Of a stretch of 34,355 nucleotides of DNA, positions 23,996 to 30,008 are shown piece after piece. A program made the position numbers and the translations under genes. The stretch lies in the IMG/VR virus record IMGVR_UViG_3300020204_000192, positions 1-34,355 of that record; one strand, written 5' to 3'. This stretch comes from a virus. The number at the start of each line of letters is the position of its first letter. The stretch's first letter is position 1. The notes beneath the pieces are model-generated. The model searched no databases and had not been told where the DNA came from. It saw nothing but the letters and a program-made list of their open reading frames with translations.

Positions 23996-24204
23996 AAGTA
24001 ACACCCTAATTTATCCAACTTACAGGTGTTGTGGCTGTCCTCAATTTCTTGAGTTAGGAATAGACTATTTGGGTTACTATTTATTCCCTCTTTCAGTAGA
24101 TAGTCAATCTAAATAGAACCTTGTCCTATCAGCAGTCTCATACGGACATCACTCCGTTTCTCATCGTGTAGAGCACACTATCCGTTGTCTTGTTTCGGAA
24201 CGTG
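23996..24204 (-). ncRNA. Structured spacer between two tRNA-like genes
   Basis: Between the tRNA-like genes, 209 bases hold no gene but several stems on the minus strand: ACGGA/TCCGT, CTATTTA/TAAATAG extended by GGTT/AACC, a CTCAA-GAAA-TTGAG hairpin with a GNRA tetraloop, and AACACC/GGTGTT. GACTAT and ATAGTC could also pair. This suggests a folded RNA, perhaps processed with the tRNAs. It fits no class I can name. Confidence 0.45.
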
Positions 24205-24275
24205 TAGTCAGGACAGGATTCGAACCTGTGCTTTCTCATTTCTGAGCGGGCCATAACCAATACCGCCACCTGACT
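24205..24275 (-). tRNA. Truncated tRNA-like gene, possible pseudo-tRNA
   Basis: It has the same acceptor and T-arm as the tRNA-like gene at 23882-23995, and the same first 13 bases, but is only 71 bases long. The middle can form only a 4-bp CTCA-GAAA-TGAG hairpin instead of a normal anticodon arm, so a working tRNA is doubtful. It starts 7 nt after the lipoprotein stop codon, so it is probably co-transcribed. Confidence 0.45.
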
Positions 24276-24282
24276 TAGTTGA

Positions 24283-24447
24283 TTACTGTGCTACAGCAGT
24301 AGTATCAACACCACCACCCAATTCCACAGTATTTTGGAAAAGAGTTGAATCTACCGGCTCACCTGTAGTTTCGGTTGTGGTGGTTTGGTTGTTTGAGCAA
24401 GCCATAACTGTTACAGCAAGCATCAAAATTGCGATTAGTTTTTTCAT
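24283..24447 (-). CDS. Small lipoprotein, 54 aa
   Basis: MKKLIAILMLAVTVMAC is a lipoprotein signal with the cysteine at 17, leaving a mature peptide of only 38 residues, rich in Thr and without charge clusters. It resembles entry-exclusion or lysis-type small lipoproteins in size alone. It probably sits in the outer or inner membrane of the host. Confidence 0.7.
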   Translation of the reverse strand: MKKLIAILMLAVTVMACSNNQTTTTETTGEPVDSTLFQNTVELGGGVDTTAVAQ

Positions 24448-24468
24448 ATTGTTTTTTTTGTTTTTTAT

Positions 24469-24669
24469 TTAAAAATCATCATCACCATAAGGCAGGGTAT
24501 GCATTTCCTGCCAAATTCGTAAAGTTTCCTTAATTTCTTCGGGGGAGAGTTTATCTCCCAATTCTTCTAATTCGTTAGCAATATCATCAGAACACCTACC
24601 ATAGGTCTCAATCATAAGATTAGCCTTCTCTTGGAGGTGAACAAATCGGCGAACATTTTCGTTTTTCAT
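24469..24669 (-). CDS. 66-aa helical protein, paralogue of 9535-9735
   Basis: Start set at 24669 (MKNENVRRFVHLQE) to match the paralogue in length and sequence; an ATG at 24696 (MIDKYSP) is an alternative. Shared features are RRFxHLQExANxMI, YGRCSDD and ANELEELGDKL. The tail is acidic. Function unknown. Confidence 0.7.
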   Translation of the reverse strand: MKNENVRRFVHLQEKANLMIETYGRCSDDIANELEELGDKLSPEEIKETLRIWQEMHTLPYGDDDF

Positions 24670-24703
24670 AGTAATTGGGGAATACTTATCAATCATTATA
24701 TAG

Positions 24704-24735
24704 TAAATATACAACAGAAAACCTATATTTACAAA
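24704..24735 (-). promoter_or_regulatory. Promoter for the 66-aa gene
   Basis: TTTG (24732-24735), 20-nt spacer, TATATTTA (24704-24711). The spacer is nearly identical to those at 16551 and 25048. Confidence 0.8.
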
Positions 24736-24767
24736 CTTTCAATATTAAATTTAGGTTAAATCTTAAA

Positions 24768-25040
24768 TTACCATTCAGCGGCCATCAGTTGTTTTTGGAT
24801 TTCTTCCTGATAGGTGTGGGAATCCGACATCACAAAAGTATCCGTATAAGCCTCTACAAAGTATTCAGACCACACCTGGCGGGCTTCCTGATAGAGTTTC
24901 TTTAACTCTAAAGGGGTGGAATACTCAATCTCATAGGAGGTTTCAACCTTACTATTGGGATTAGCGAACTCATAGTTCGTGGGGAAAATAACCTTAAAAG
25001 TGGCCTTTTTCACAATTTGGGGGGTTAGTTTATCAATCAT
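24768..25040 (-). CDS. Hypothetical protein, 90 aa
   Basis: Start set at 25040 (MIDKLTPQIVKK); an upstream ATG at 25058 lies inside the -7 box and cannot be used. A beta strand pair (KATFKVIFPTNYEF) precedes a helix (LELKKLYQEARQVWSEYF). The mRNA would be nearly leaderless. Not recognised. Confidence 0.6.
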   Translation of the reverse strand: MIDKLTPQIVKKATFKVIFPTNYEFANPNSKVETSYEIEYSTPLELKKLYQEARQVWSEYFVEAYTDTFVMSDSHTYQEEIQKQLMAAEW

Positions 25041-25047
25041 TACATAG

Positions 25048-25079
25048 TAAATATACAACAGAAAACCTATATTTCCAAG
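25048..25079 (-). promoter_or_regulatory. Promoter in a repeated terminator-promoter cassette
   Basis: CTTG (25076-25079), 20-nt spacer, TATATTTA (25048-25055). It is the second copy of the cassette at 16551-16652. Confidence 0.8.
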
Positions 25080-25095
25080 CCTTTTTTCAAAAAGT

Positions 25096-25138
25096 TATCC
25101 ACATTTTTACCTAAAAGTGTCCAATTTATTGGACAGTT
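25096..25138 (-). terminator. Hairpin repeat after the CGC-motif gene
   Basis: The TGTCCAATTTATTGGACA inverted repeat at 25118-25135 follows the stop at 25142, and about 40 bases around it match 16610-16652 with one change. A terminator is likely, but there is no clean T-run. Confidence 0.55.
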
Positions 25139-25141
25139 GGG

Positions 25142-25315
25142 TTATTTGTATGGAAACAACTTATTTAGGGTTTCTTGTCTTTTAGAACACCCACAATCTT
25201 CGTGTCCTGCAATATGGGCTATTTTTTCAGCCAACTTATCTAATTTGGTTGCTGATGTTACCTTTGCAATGGTATCTCCCAAACCCTTACTTTTTTGCTC
25301 TTTTTCTACGCTCAT
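25142..25315 (-). CDS. Conserved small phage protein with CGC motif, 57 aa
   Basis: KGLGDTIAKVTSATKLDKLAE, split by a helix break, leads to EDCGCSKRQETLNKLFPYK. The GLGDTI start and the CGCxxRxxxLNxLFPY end are familiar from uncharacterised proteins of many large phages. The two cysteines may bind metal with the nearby histidines. It overlaps the ClpS-like gene by 29 nt. Confidence 0.75.
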   Translation of the reverse strand: MSVEKEQKSKGLGDTIAKVTSATKLDKLAEKIAHIAGHEDCGCSKRQETLNKLFPYK

Positions 25316-25532
25316 TTTTTATCTCCGTTTCAAACCTTAAATAGTTTAGTTTATTTTGATAGTTAAACAATTCATCATAATTACCCTCCTTTATACAACA
25401 ATCACCGGTTGTATGAATTATGTGAGCAATACTTGCGCATTGATTTAGTGGGTAATCAAACATATTTGATAGTATTAGAATGACATCATTGAACGAATGG
25501 ATATCATCATTATGAATATATAATTTTGCCAT
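25287..25532 (-). CDS. ClpS-like adaptor protein
   Basis: Start at 25532 gives 81 residues. HNDDIHSFNDVI (7-18) is the ClpS NDD motif that binds N-degrons, and AHIIHTTGD (36-44) holds the matching histidine (H40). ClpS hands proteins with destabilising N-termini to ClpAP. The C-terminal third diverges and is basic. In a phage it could redirect host protease or block it. Its start overlaps the 64-aa gene by 23 nt. Confidence 0.75.
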   Translation of the reverse strand: MAKLYIHNDDIHSFNDVILILSNMFDYPLNQCASIAHIIHTTGDCCIKEGNYDELFNYQNKLNYLRFETEIKNERRKRAKK

Positions 25533-25704
25533 TGGGTATATCAAATTTTTTCTGATATTTGTTTAGGTAAATTGGTATTTCGTTTTCGTTACATAACTCC
25601 GCTAATATTGGACGATTAGACCTGTCCAATACATAAATAATATGGGTTTGGCCAGTTCCGCCGGAATCTACCTCATACTTTAGCTTTTTTACTTTTATTT
25701 TCAT
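25510..25704 (-). CDS. Hypothetical protein, 64 aa
   Basis: A beta-rich, basic protein (MKIKVKKLKYEVDSGGTGQT, then THIIYVLDRSNRPILAEL). It overlaps both neighbours. Not recognised; its overlap with the ClpS-like gene suggests joint translation. Confidence 0.6.
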   Translation of the reverse strand: MKIKVKKLKYEVDSGGTGQTHIIYVLDRSNRPILAELCNENEIPIYLNKYQKKFDIPNGKIIYS

Positions 25705-25888
25705 TTAGTTTCTCCATCCTGTCGGTAAAGTTTTTCAACTGTTGGAGTTTTTCGTATTCTTCGTGCTTTAGATAAAAATCAACTAAATGTGGGATTACAA
25801 GTTTTTTATAATCCGCAATTCCACGCTTCCTACTTAGGACTATCTCCAAAGTATCATCCATTGCCTTTTTTTCGTATTCGTTTACCAT
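25673..25888 (-). CDS. Hypothetical helical protein, 71 aa
   Basis: Charged and all-helical, with a Lys-rich end (ENKSKKAKV). It overlaps the next gene by 32 nt, so a shorter product is possible but has no better start. A promoter-like sequence lies 58 nt upstream at 25946-25976. Confidence 0.55.
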   Translation of the reverse strand: MVNEYEKKAMDDTLEIVLSRKRGIADYKKLVIPHLVDFYLKHEEYEKLQQLKNFTDRMEKLNENKSKKAKV

Positions 25889-25898
25889 ACTATATATA

Positions 25899-26477
25899 TT
25901 AAAAAACTTTTAATAAATCGTTAAATTTTGATTGAACCAATGATTCAAATATACGAACTTTTTTCTCAGGAGCAAAATGGTCTACAACCAATTTTGTTTT
26001 AAGATTTACATTTGGGTATTTTGATTTAAGTTTATTTACCGCCTGAATGTTTGATGGTGAATCATCCATAAAAGCAATATCAGTATATCCTTTTTCTATA
26101 TGCTTTTCAATCCAATCTGCTTTATCTTGTGGATTATTACTACCCAATGTAACAGGATACACATCCAAACCTAATTGTGTTTTAAAAAAGTGCTTAATTG
26201 GAAATCCTAAAGTCCTGGCAGTCAATATAGTTACTTTTTTGGATGGGTCTGAAAGCATCTTTTTCAGTAAATCTACATTCTTTTTAATTAGTTTTGGTTC
26301 TTGTAGGAGTTTGTTGAATTCCCCAAAATCGAACTTATCGCCAGGTTTTTCTTTATAAACAGCATACTCACCTGGTGTAAGCATGGATTCCTTGCCATCT
26401 GAATGGATTACCTTAATTTTTGATGATGTCTTTACGAGGGTATCATCCAAATCAAATACTCTTAAAACTTTTCTCAT
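25899..26477 (-). CDS. HAD-superfamily phosphatase, 192 aa
   Basis: FDLDDTLVKT (8-17) holds the nucleophile, TILTARTLGFP near residue 84 is motif II, and AFMDDSPSNIQA near residue 135 is the acidic motif IV. The layout is like phage nucleotide or polynucleotide phosphatases, but no kinase domain is present. It acts in the cytoplasm. Its ATG follows the -7 box at 26483 by 5 nt. Confidence 0.8.
   Translation of the reverse strand: MRKVLRVFDLDDTLVKTSSKIKVIHSDGKESMLTPGEYAVYKEKPGDKFDFGEFNKLLQEPKLIKKNVDLLKKMLSDPSKKVTILTARTLGFPIKHFFKTQLGLDVYPVTLGSNNPQDKADWIEKHIEKGYTDIAFMDDSPSNIQAVNKLKSKYPNVNLKTKLVVDHFAPEKKVRIFESLVQSKFNDLLKVF
25946..25976 (-). promoter_or_regulatory. Internal promoter-like sequence in the HAD gene
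   Basis: TTTG (25973-25976), 19-nt spacer, TATATTTG (25946-25953) on the minus strand, a perfect match to the Bacteroidetes consensus TAnnTTTG. It would drive the 71-aa, 64-aa and ClpS-like genes. Confidence 0.55.
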
Positions 26478-26482
26478 ACCTA

Positions 26483-26514
26483 TAAATATACGAAAGAAAG
26501 TTTAATTATCCAAA
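26483..26514 (-). promoter_or_regulatory. Promoter for the HAD gene
   Basis: TTTG (26511-26514), 20-nt spacer, TATATTTA (26483-26490). No GTCAT box. Confidence 0.8.
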
Positions 26515-26515
26515 T

Positions 26516-27151
26516 TTATTTTACTGGACTTGATTTGGTATCCTCACCCCTCTGTCTGGCTTTTCTCCCCGCACAATGTGCTTTTTGGGAAAATCCTTTT
26601 GGATTATTACAATCTATGGATTTTTTGTATTTATTCGTCCAATCTTCTTTTATTCTTTTTTTCAAAAGTTCAATTACCATAGTTTCAATCGTTTTCAACT
26701 TATCGTAATACTTCTGGTTCTCAAATACCGATGGTGTTTTTAGTTTAGCCCAACCACCGCCTGGTATATCAAAAATACGAGATGGAATAGGGATTATACC
26801 ATCTTTTGGTAACTTACTCCAATATTGTTTATCAATATGGATTACTCTTACCAAATAACTACGGGTTCTATTATCAACACCAACCATTTCTACCTCAACA
26901 GGTACAGGCACTCCACCAATCTTTAATTTACCTTTGTATATACCACCTTTGGTATGTTTTGCTTCTTCTATACCACCTTCAGGTGCAGGTGGTGGTGGTG
27001 TGGGTTCAGCTGCCGGTGGTGGTTCTTCGGCAGGGGGTTCTTCTTCTTTTTTCTGAAAGATATTTATTGGAAAAGCATAGGTGTATCCACCACATCTTTT
27101 TCTAAATTCTTGCTCAGTTTCACCCTTTAGTTTTGAGGAACACGTCGCCAT
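26516..27151 (-). CDS. Proline-rich phage protein with Cys-His C-terminal motif
   Basis: A 211-residue protein: an N-terminal part with three cysteines (CSSKLKGETEQEFRKRC), a Pro/Glu/Ala-rich linker (about 35-60), a beta-rich central part, and a C-terminal motif CNNPKGFSQKAHCAGRKARQ. I recall the PKGFSQKAHC motif at the ends of unrelated proteins of marine phages. It could bind zinc or mark virion proteins. It overlaps the 126-aa gene by 32 nt. Confidence 0.65.
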   Translation of the reverse strand: MATCSSKLKGETEQEFRKRCGGYTYAFPINIFQKKEEEPPAEEPPPAAEPTPPPPAPEGGIEEAKHTKGGIYKGKLKIGGVPVPVEVEMVGVDNRTRSYLVRVIHIDKQYWSKLPKDGIIPIPSRIFDIPGGGWAKLKTPSVFENQKYYDKLKTIETMVIELLKKRIKEDWTNKYKKSIDCNNPKGFSQKAHCAGRKARQRGEDTKSSPVK

Positions 27152-27500
27152 TTTTTTTAATCCTAATATTTTCTTTTATAAATTTAGATATGGTTGGTTT
27201 ATTATTACCCTCTTTCACTATTGCTTTCAAATGCTTTTTGTATAAATAAGCAAGGAATGGTATTAATTCTTTTACCATCTTATCTTTATCAGTATCAGAT
27301 ACGGGTTTGCCGATTTTTTCTTTTCTATTCAACGCCTTTTGATATGATGCATTACTTCTACCACCTGTATCTTTGTTTTGATATGTAAACGATATCGGTG
27401 TATTGTAGATAGCATTATAGGCTTGGTCTCTTAAATTATCCTTTGTTACTACCAAAGCCTCTTTTAAAGGTTTTTTATTTTGTTCGCACCCACATCCCAT
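27120..27500 (-). CDS. Hypothetical basic protein, 126 aa
   Basis: Begins MGCGCEQNKKPLKEAL and ends in a basic tail (KENIRIKKNGDVFLKTKG). The MGCGC start holds two cysteines close together. The middle is Asn/Lys-rich with a Tyr-rich helix (AYLYKKHLKAIVKEG). Not recognised. It sits directly after the holin gene. Confidence 0.6.
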   Translation of the reverse strand: MGCGCEQNKKPLKEALVVTKDNLRDQAYNAIYNTPISFTYQNKDTGGRSNASYQKALNRKEKIGKPVSDTDKDKMVKELIPFLAYLYKKHLKAIVKEGNNKPTISKFIKENIRIKKNGDVFLKTKG

Positions 27501-27501
27501 A

Positions 27502-27945
27502 TTATACCTTTCTAATTCCTTTGTGATTATCTATTTTATCAAGTATCTCATTTAACAAACTCATCTTTATATACCCTGCCATTGATGCGTTTTTAAGTGC
27601 ACTTACTAACTGAAACACCATAAATGGAACAACAATTACTTCACTCAACCAACCCGTGCCACTAAAACCCTTTTCCACCATTAGTATTGCGGATAGTATC
27701 ATTATCCAAACAAAAGTATTTCTTAGTACACCTAGGGCTTTGCGTGTTTTAAATCCCTCTTTTTTTGAACCGGCTATTATTCCAAATATACCATCTAAAA
27801 ACATTACACCAATTACTGCGGTATATTGGTCTTGATTGTTCATATATAGATTAAGAAAATAACTACATATAAAAGCACATAAGCCGGATATGGATGTTAT
27901 TGTTAATATCAACGGATTAGTAAGTATTTGTAATTTACTTGTCAT
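27502..27945 (-). CDS. Phage holin family protein
   Basis: A 147-residue membrane protein with three or four hydrophobic segments (about 12-34, 39-58, 70-88, 98-117). The signature DGIFGIIAGSKKEGFKTRKALG, split by short spacing, is typical of holins of the toxin-secretion/phage-lysis type found in Bacteroidetes prophages. It would form inner-membrane holes at lysis to let the endolysin through. Together with the genes at 27947-29139 it makes a lysis cassette. Confidence 0.8.
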   Translation of the reverse strand: MTSKLQILTNPLILTITSISGLCAFICSYFLNLYMNNQDQYTAVIGVMFLDGIFGIIAGSKKEGFKTRKALGVLRNTFVWIMILSAILMVEKGFSGTGWLSEVIVVPFMVFQLVSALKNASMAGYIKMSLLNEILDKIDNHKGIRKV

Positions 27946-27946
27946 A

Positions 27947-28333
27947 TTAGTCTTTCTTTAATCTTTGTATTTCCGTTCTTAATAAATGTTCTTCTATACT
28001 GTCATTCCATTTTTTCAAACGTATCATTTCAATCTTTTTTTCAACAACAAATTCTAAAGAATCAACTTTTGTTTTTGCTTTTTGAGCTTTTTTGTATTTT
28101 ATTTTTTTTGTGGGGGTGTGTACTGAATCACTCTGTCTGATAAATTCTTCCTCAATTATTTTTTCTTTTTCTTCATAGATATTTTCAACCTCCCATTCCA
28201 ACGAAGATATTTTATCTAGCAAAGCGGATTCTGTAGCTACAAAATCACTTTCAGCAACTCTATATCCTAAATTATATCCAGCCACCCCGCCAACAAAGGC
28301 AATTAATAATATGTAAATCTTTTCTAATCGCAT
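27947..28333 (-). CDS. Membrane-anchored coiled-coil protein, possible i-spanin
   Basis: An N-terminal membrane helix (5-22) is followed by two coiled-coil stretches (about 35-62 and 85-128) around a basic linker (KKIKYKKAQKAK). The layout and place between endolysin and holin fit an inner-membrane spanin. The partner is not obvious. Confidence 0.55.
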   Translation of the reverse strand: MRLEKIYILLIAFVGGVAGYNLGYRVAESDFVATESALLDKISSLEWEVENIYEEKEKIIEEEFIRQSDSVHTPTKKIKYKKAQKAKTKVDSLEFVVEKKIEMIRLKKWNDSIEEHLLRTEIQRLKKD

Positions 28334-28536
28334 TCTTCTACTAATTTAACCACAGTTTGTTGTAATTTTTCAACATCCTGCTCTAATTTATTAATTCTAA
28401 CTTTCTGAGTTTCTATTTGTTCTTTATAAACCATTCTATTATCAATATAAAGAAAAACGATCCCCACCAAAACCAAAAACATAATGGCTTTGATGGGGTC
28501 TTTTATAAAATCTTCAAATGATATTGGAAATTTCAT
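28324..28536 (-). CDS. Small membrane coiled-coil protein, 70 aa
   Basis: One membrane helix at about 14-31 and a heptad coiled coil at 36-67 (KVRINKLEQDVEKLQQTVV). It overlaps the spanin-like gene by 10 nt. A role in lysis is inferred from position only. Confidence 0.55.
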   Translation of the reverse strand: MKFPISFEDFIKDPIKAIMFLVLVGIVFLYIDNRMVYKEQIETQKVRINKLEQDVEKLQQTVVKLVEECD

Positions 28537-28539
28537 TTT

Positions 28540-29139
28540 TTATTTAAGTAATGCGTAATACTCTTTAAAGTGTTTAATTCTATCAGCAAGACCAATTGTT
28601 CCACCATTCACCCTCTTTGTAGCAGATGTTACACTTGCATCATCCGCACCTTTATCAGCGATAGTGTTTAATCCATTGCTTGACCAAAACCAAGCAGCTG
28701 ATAATAATGGATACTTTGTTGCTACTAAATCTGGGTTAGCAGCTATATCTTCGTTAATTGCTTTACCAAAAGCAGTATAATTACTTTTTCCTGTTAGTTG
28801 GATGTAACCTCTACCTCTAAACTTATATCCGTCACCTGATGCTTCATCACCATTTCCCATTCTACCACCATATACTAAGTTAGCAATTTTTTCAGGCTTT
28901 CTTTCGTATTGTAAAGCTTTAGCTTCGGTTGGGAAATATTTTTTAAAAATACCCAATAAACCTTTAGCTCCATAGTTTAGATTTTCTTGAACGGCTTTGA
29001 AACCAGCACTTTCGTGTCCACATTGGGCTAAAAAGTGTGATAATCTAAGTGGTGTGTCAATTTTGAATGTGGTCATAACAGATGGAATTTGTGCTAGCAC
29101 CCCATCAGGAATATGCCCTTTTAATTTGTTAATGTCCAT
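28540..29139 (-). CDS. Endolysin, glycoside hydrolase family 19
   Basis: A 199-residue GH19 (chitinase/lysozyme) enzyme. HFLAQCGHESAGF (35-47) holds the catalytic glutamate E43, a second glutamate follows in QENLNY (51-56), and RGRGYIQLTGKSNY (108-121) is the family signature. It cuts peptidoglycan. There is no signal peptide, so it depends on the holin for release. It forms a lysis cassette with the genes down to 27502. Confidence 0.92.
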   Translation of the reverse strand: MDINKLKGHIPDGVLAQIPSVMTTFKIDTPLRLSHFLAQCGHESAGFKAVQENLNYGAKGLLGIFKKYFPTEAKALQYERKPEKIANLVYGGRMGNGDEASGDGYKFRGRGYIQLTGKSNYTAFGKAINEDIAANPDLVATKYPLLSAAWFWSSNGLNTIADKGADDASVTSATKRVNGGTIGLADRIKHFKEYYALLK

Positions 29140-29178
29140 AAATACCCTTTCGTTTTGTTACTTATATAAATATCGTTT

Positions 29179-29580
29179 TTATCTTAAAAAAGATTTAAAA
29201 ACAGTTTCTTTTGCTACACCTAATAAAATATGTCCTACAAAAAAACAGGCTGCCGGCCAAAACCCATAAACAGCAAACCCAAAACACACAGAAAGAACTT
29301 TCATCATTTGAAAAAAGTGTTCTGCATCACTAAACCCTACAAATAGGGTTGAACCATAAGGATATCTTTCTGCTTTAGGCATTGGAACTCCAAAATGATA
29401 CCATTTTTTTTCATATGGCATTGGGTTGCCATCTTTATCTAATTTCCACTTGCCCTTCCAAGAGTTTTTTGTATTCCACTTTTCATACTTACCTTTCCAA
29501 TTATTTGAAATACACTCATCTTCAAGTTCATTGAAGAACATAAACAAAAAACCAGCAACTAATATAACTAATAATTCCAT
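29179..29580 (-). CDS. Membrane protein, 133 aa
   Basis: One N-terminal hydrophobic helix (2-16) and two near the C-terminus (about 92-125), with a Trp/Lys-rich middle (NNWKGKYEKWNTKNSWKGKW). It has an AGGAG site. The role is unknown; it lies between the envelope operon and the lysis cassette. Confidence 0.6.
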   Translation of the reverse strand: MELLVILVAGFLFMFFNELEDECISNNWKGKYEKWNTKNSWKGKWKLDKDGNPMPYEKKWYHFGVPMPKAERYPYGSTLFVGFSDAEHFFQMMKVLSVCFGFAVYGFWPAACFFVGHILLGVAKETVFKSFLR

Positions 29581-29594
29581 ATTTACTCCTTTTT

Positions 29595-29996
29595 TTATTT
29601 TTTAAATGATGATTCTAATGATTTTCTTAAAGCAGAACTAAATTCGGTTCTTTCAAATGGTAGATTTTCATCCTGTAATTGTAAAATTGTAGAAGATACT
29701 GATGTTTTGTTTGAACCTTCCCCAAAATACTCCTTACCATCCATTGTTATTTTTGTTTTTACAATAGTTTTCTTTTGTTTGAATTCAAATGGGCCTACTC
29801 TAATACCTTTTGTTGGTGCTTCAATTGATAAGATTTCTACAGTTATTGGCCTACCATCATCGCAAAGTGCGTACTTATCGTTTACCAATTCAGTAACGAT
29901 TTGTTTTGCACCATAAGTTAGTTTTGTATCGGGCACCCCATTCATATGAGCAAGTGTGATAACGCTTGAAATAAAATAACATACTATTGTGTTCAT
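29595..29996 (-). CDS. Exported protein of the CsgG-like locus
   Basis: A 133-residue protein with a signal peptide (MNTIVCYFISSVITLAHM) and then a compact alpha/beta domain, with TVEILSIEAPTKGIRVGPFE and KTKITMDGKEYFGEG as strands. It has an AGGAG site and lies at the end of the secretion operon. It may be a periplasmic partner of the CsgG-like protein, but no family is certain. Confidence 0.55.
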   Translation of the reverse strand: MNTIVCYFISSVITLAHMNGVPDTKLTYGAKQIVTELVNDKYALCDDGRPITVEILSIEAPTKGIRVGPFEFKQKKTIVKTKITMDGKEYFGEGSNKTSVSSTILQLQDENLPFERTEFSSALRKSLESSFKK

Positions 29997-30008
29997 TGTT
30001 TTCTCCTT

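Noticed and set aside
23996-24204. Group I intron between the tRNA-like genes
   Set aside because: There is a GACTAT/ATAGTC pair and a GNRA hairpin, but the conserved G-binding (R) segment and P3-P6 core cannot be found, and each tRNA-like gene has both of its own ends.
23882-24275. Phage attachment site formed by tRNA 3' ends
   Set aside because: The repeated T-arm and acceptor could serve as a core, but no integrase or excisionase gene is seen in the window.
25041-25058. Longer N-terminus (MYIYYV) for the gene at 24768
   Set aside because: This ATG lies within the -7 promoter box, so it would not be in the transcript. The same applies to the MYIYYI form of the gene at 24469.
29160-29175. 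T4-like late promoter TATAAATA
   Set aside because: The sequence is on the plus strand, facing away from all genes.
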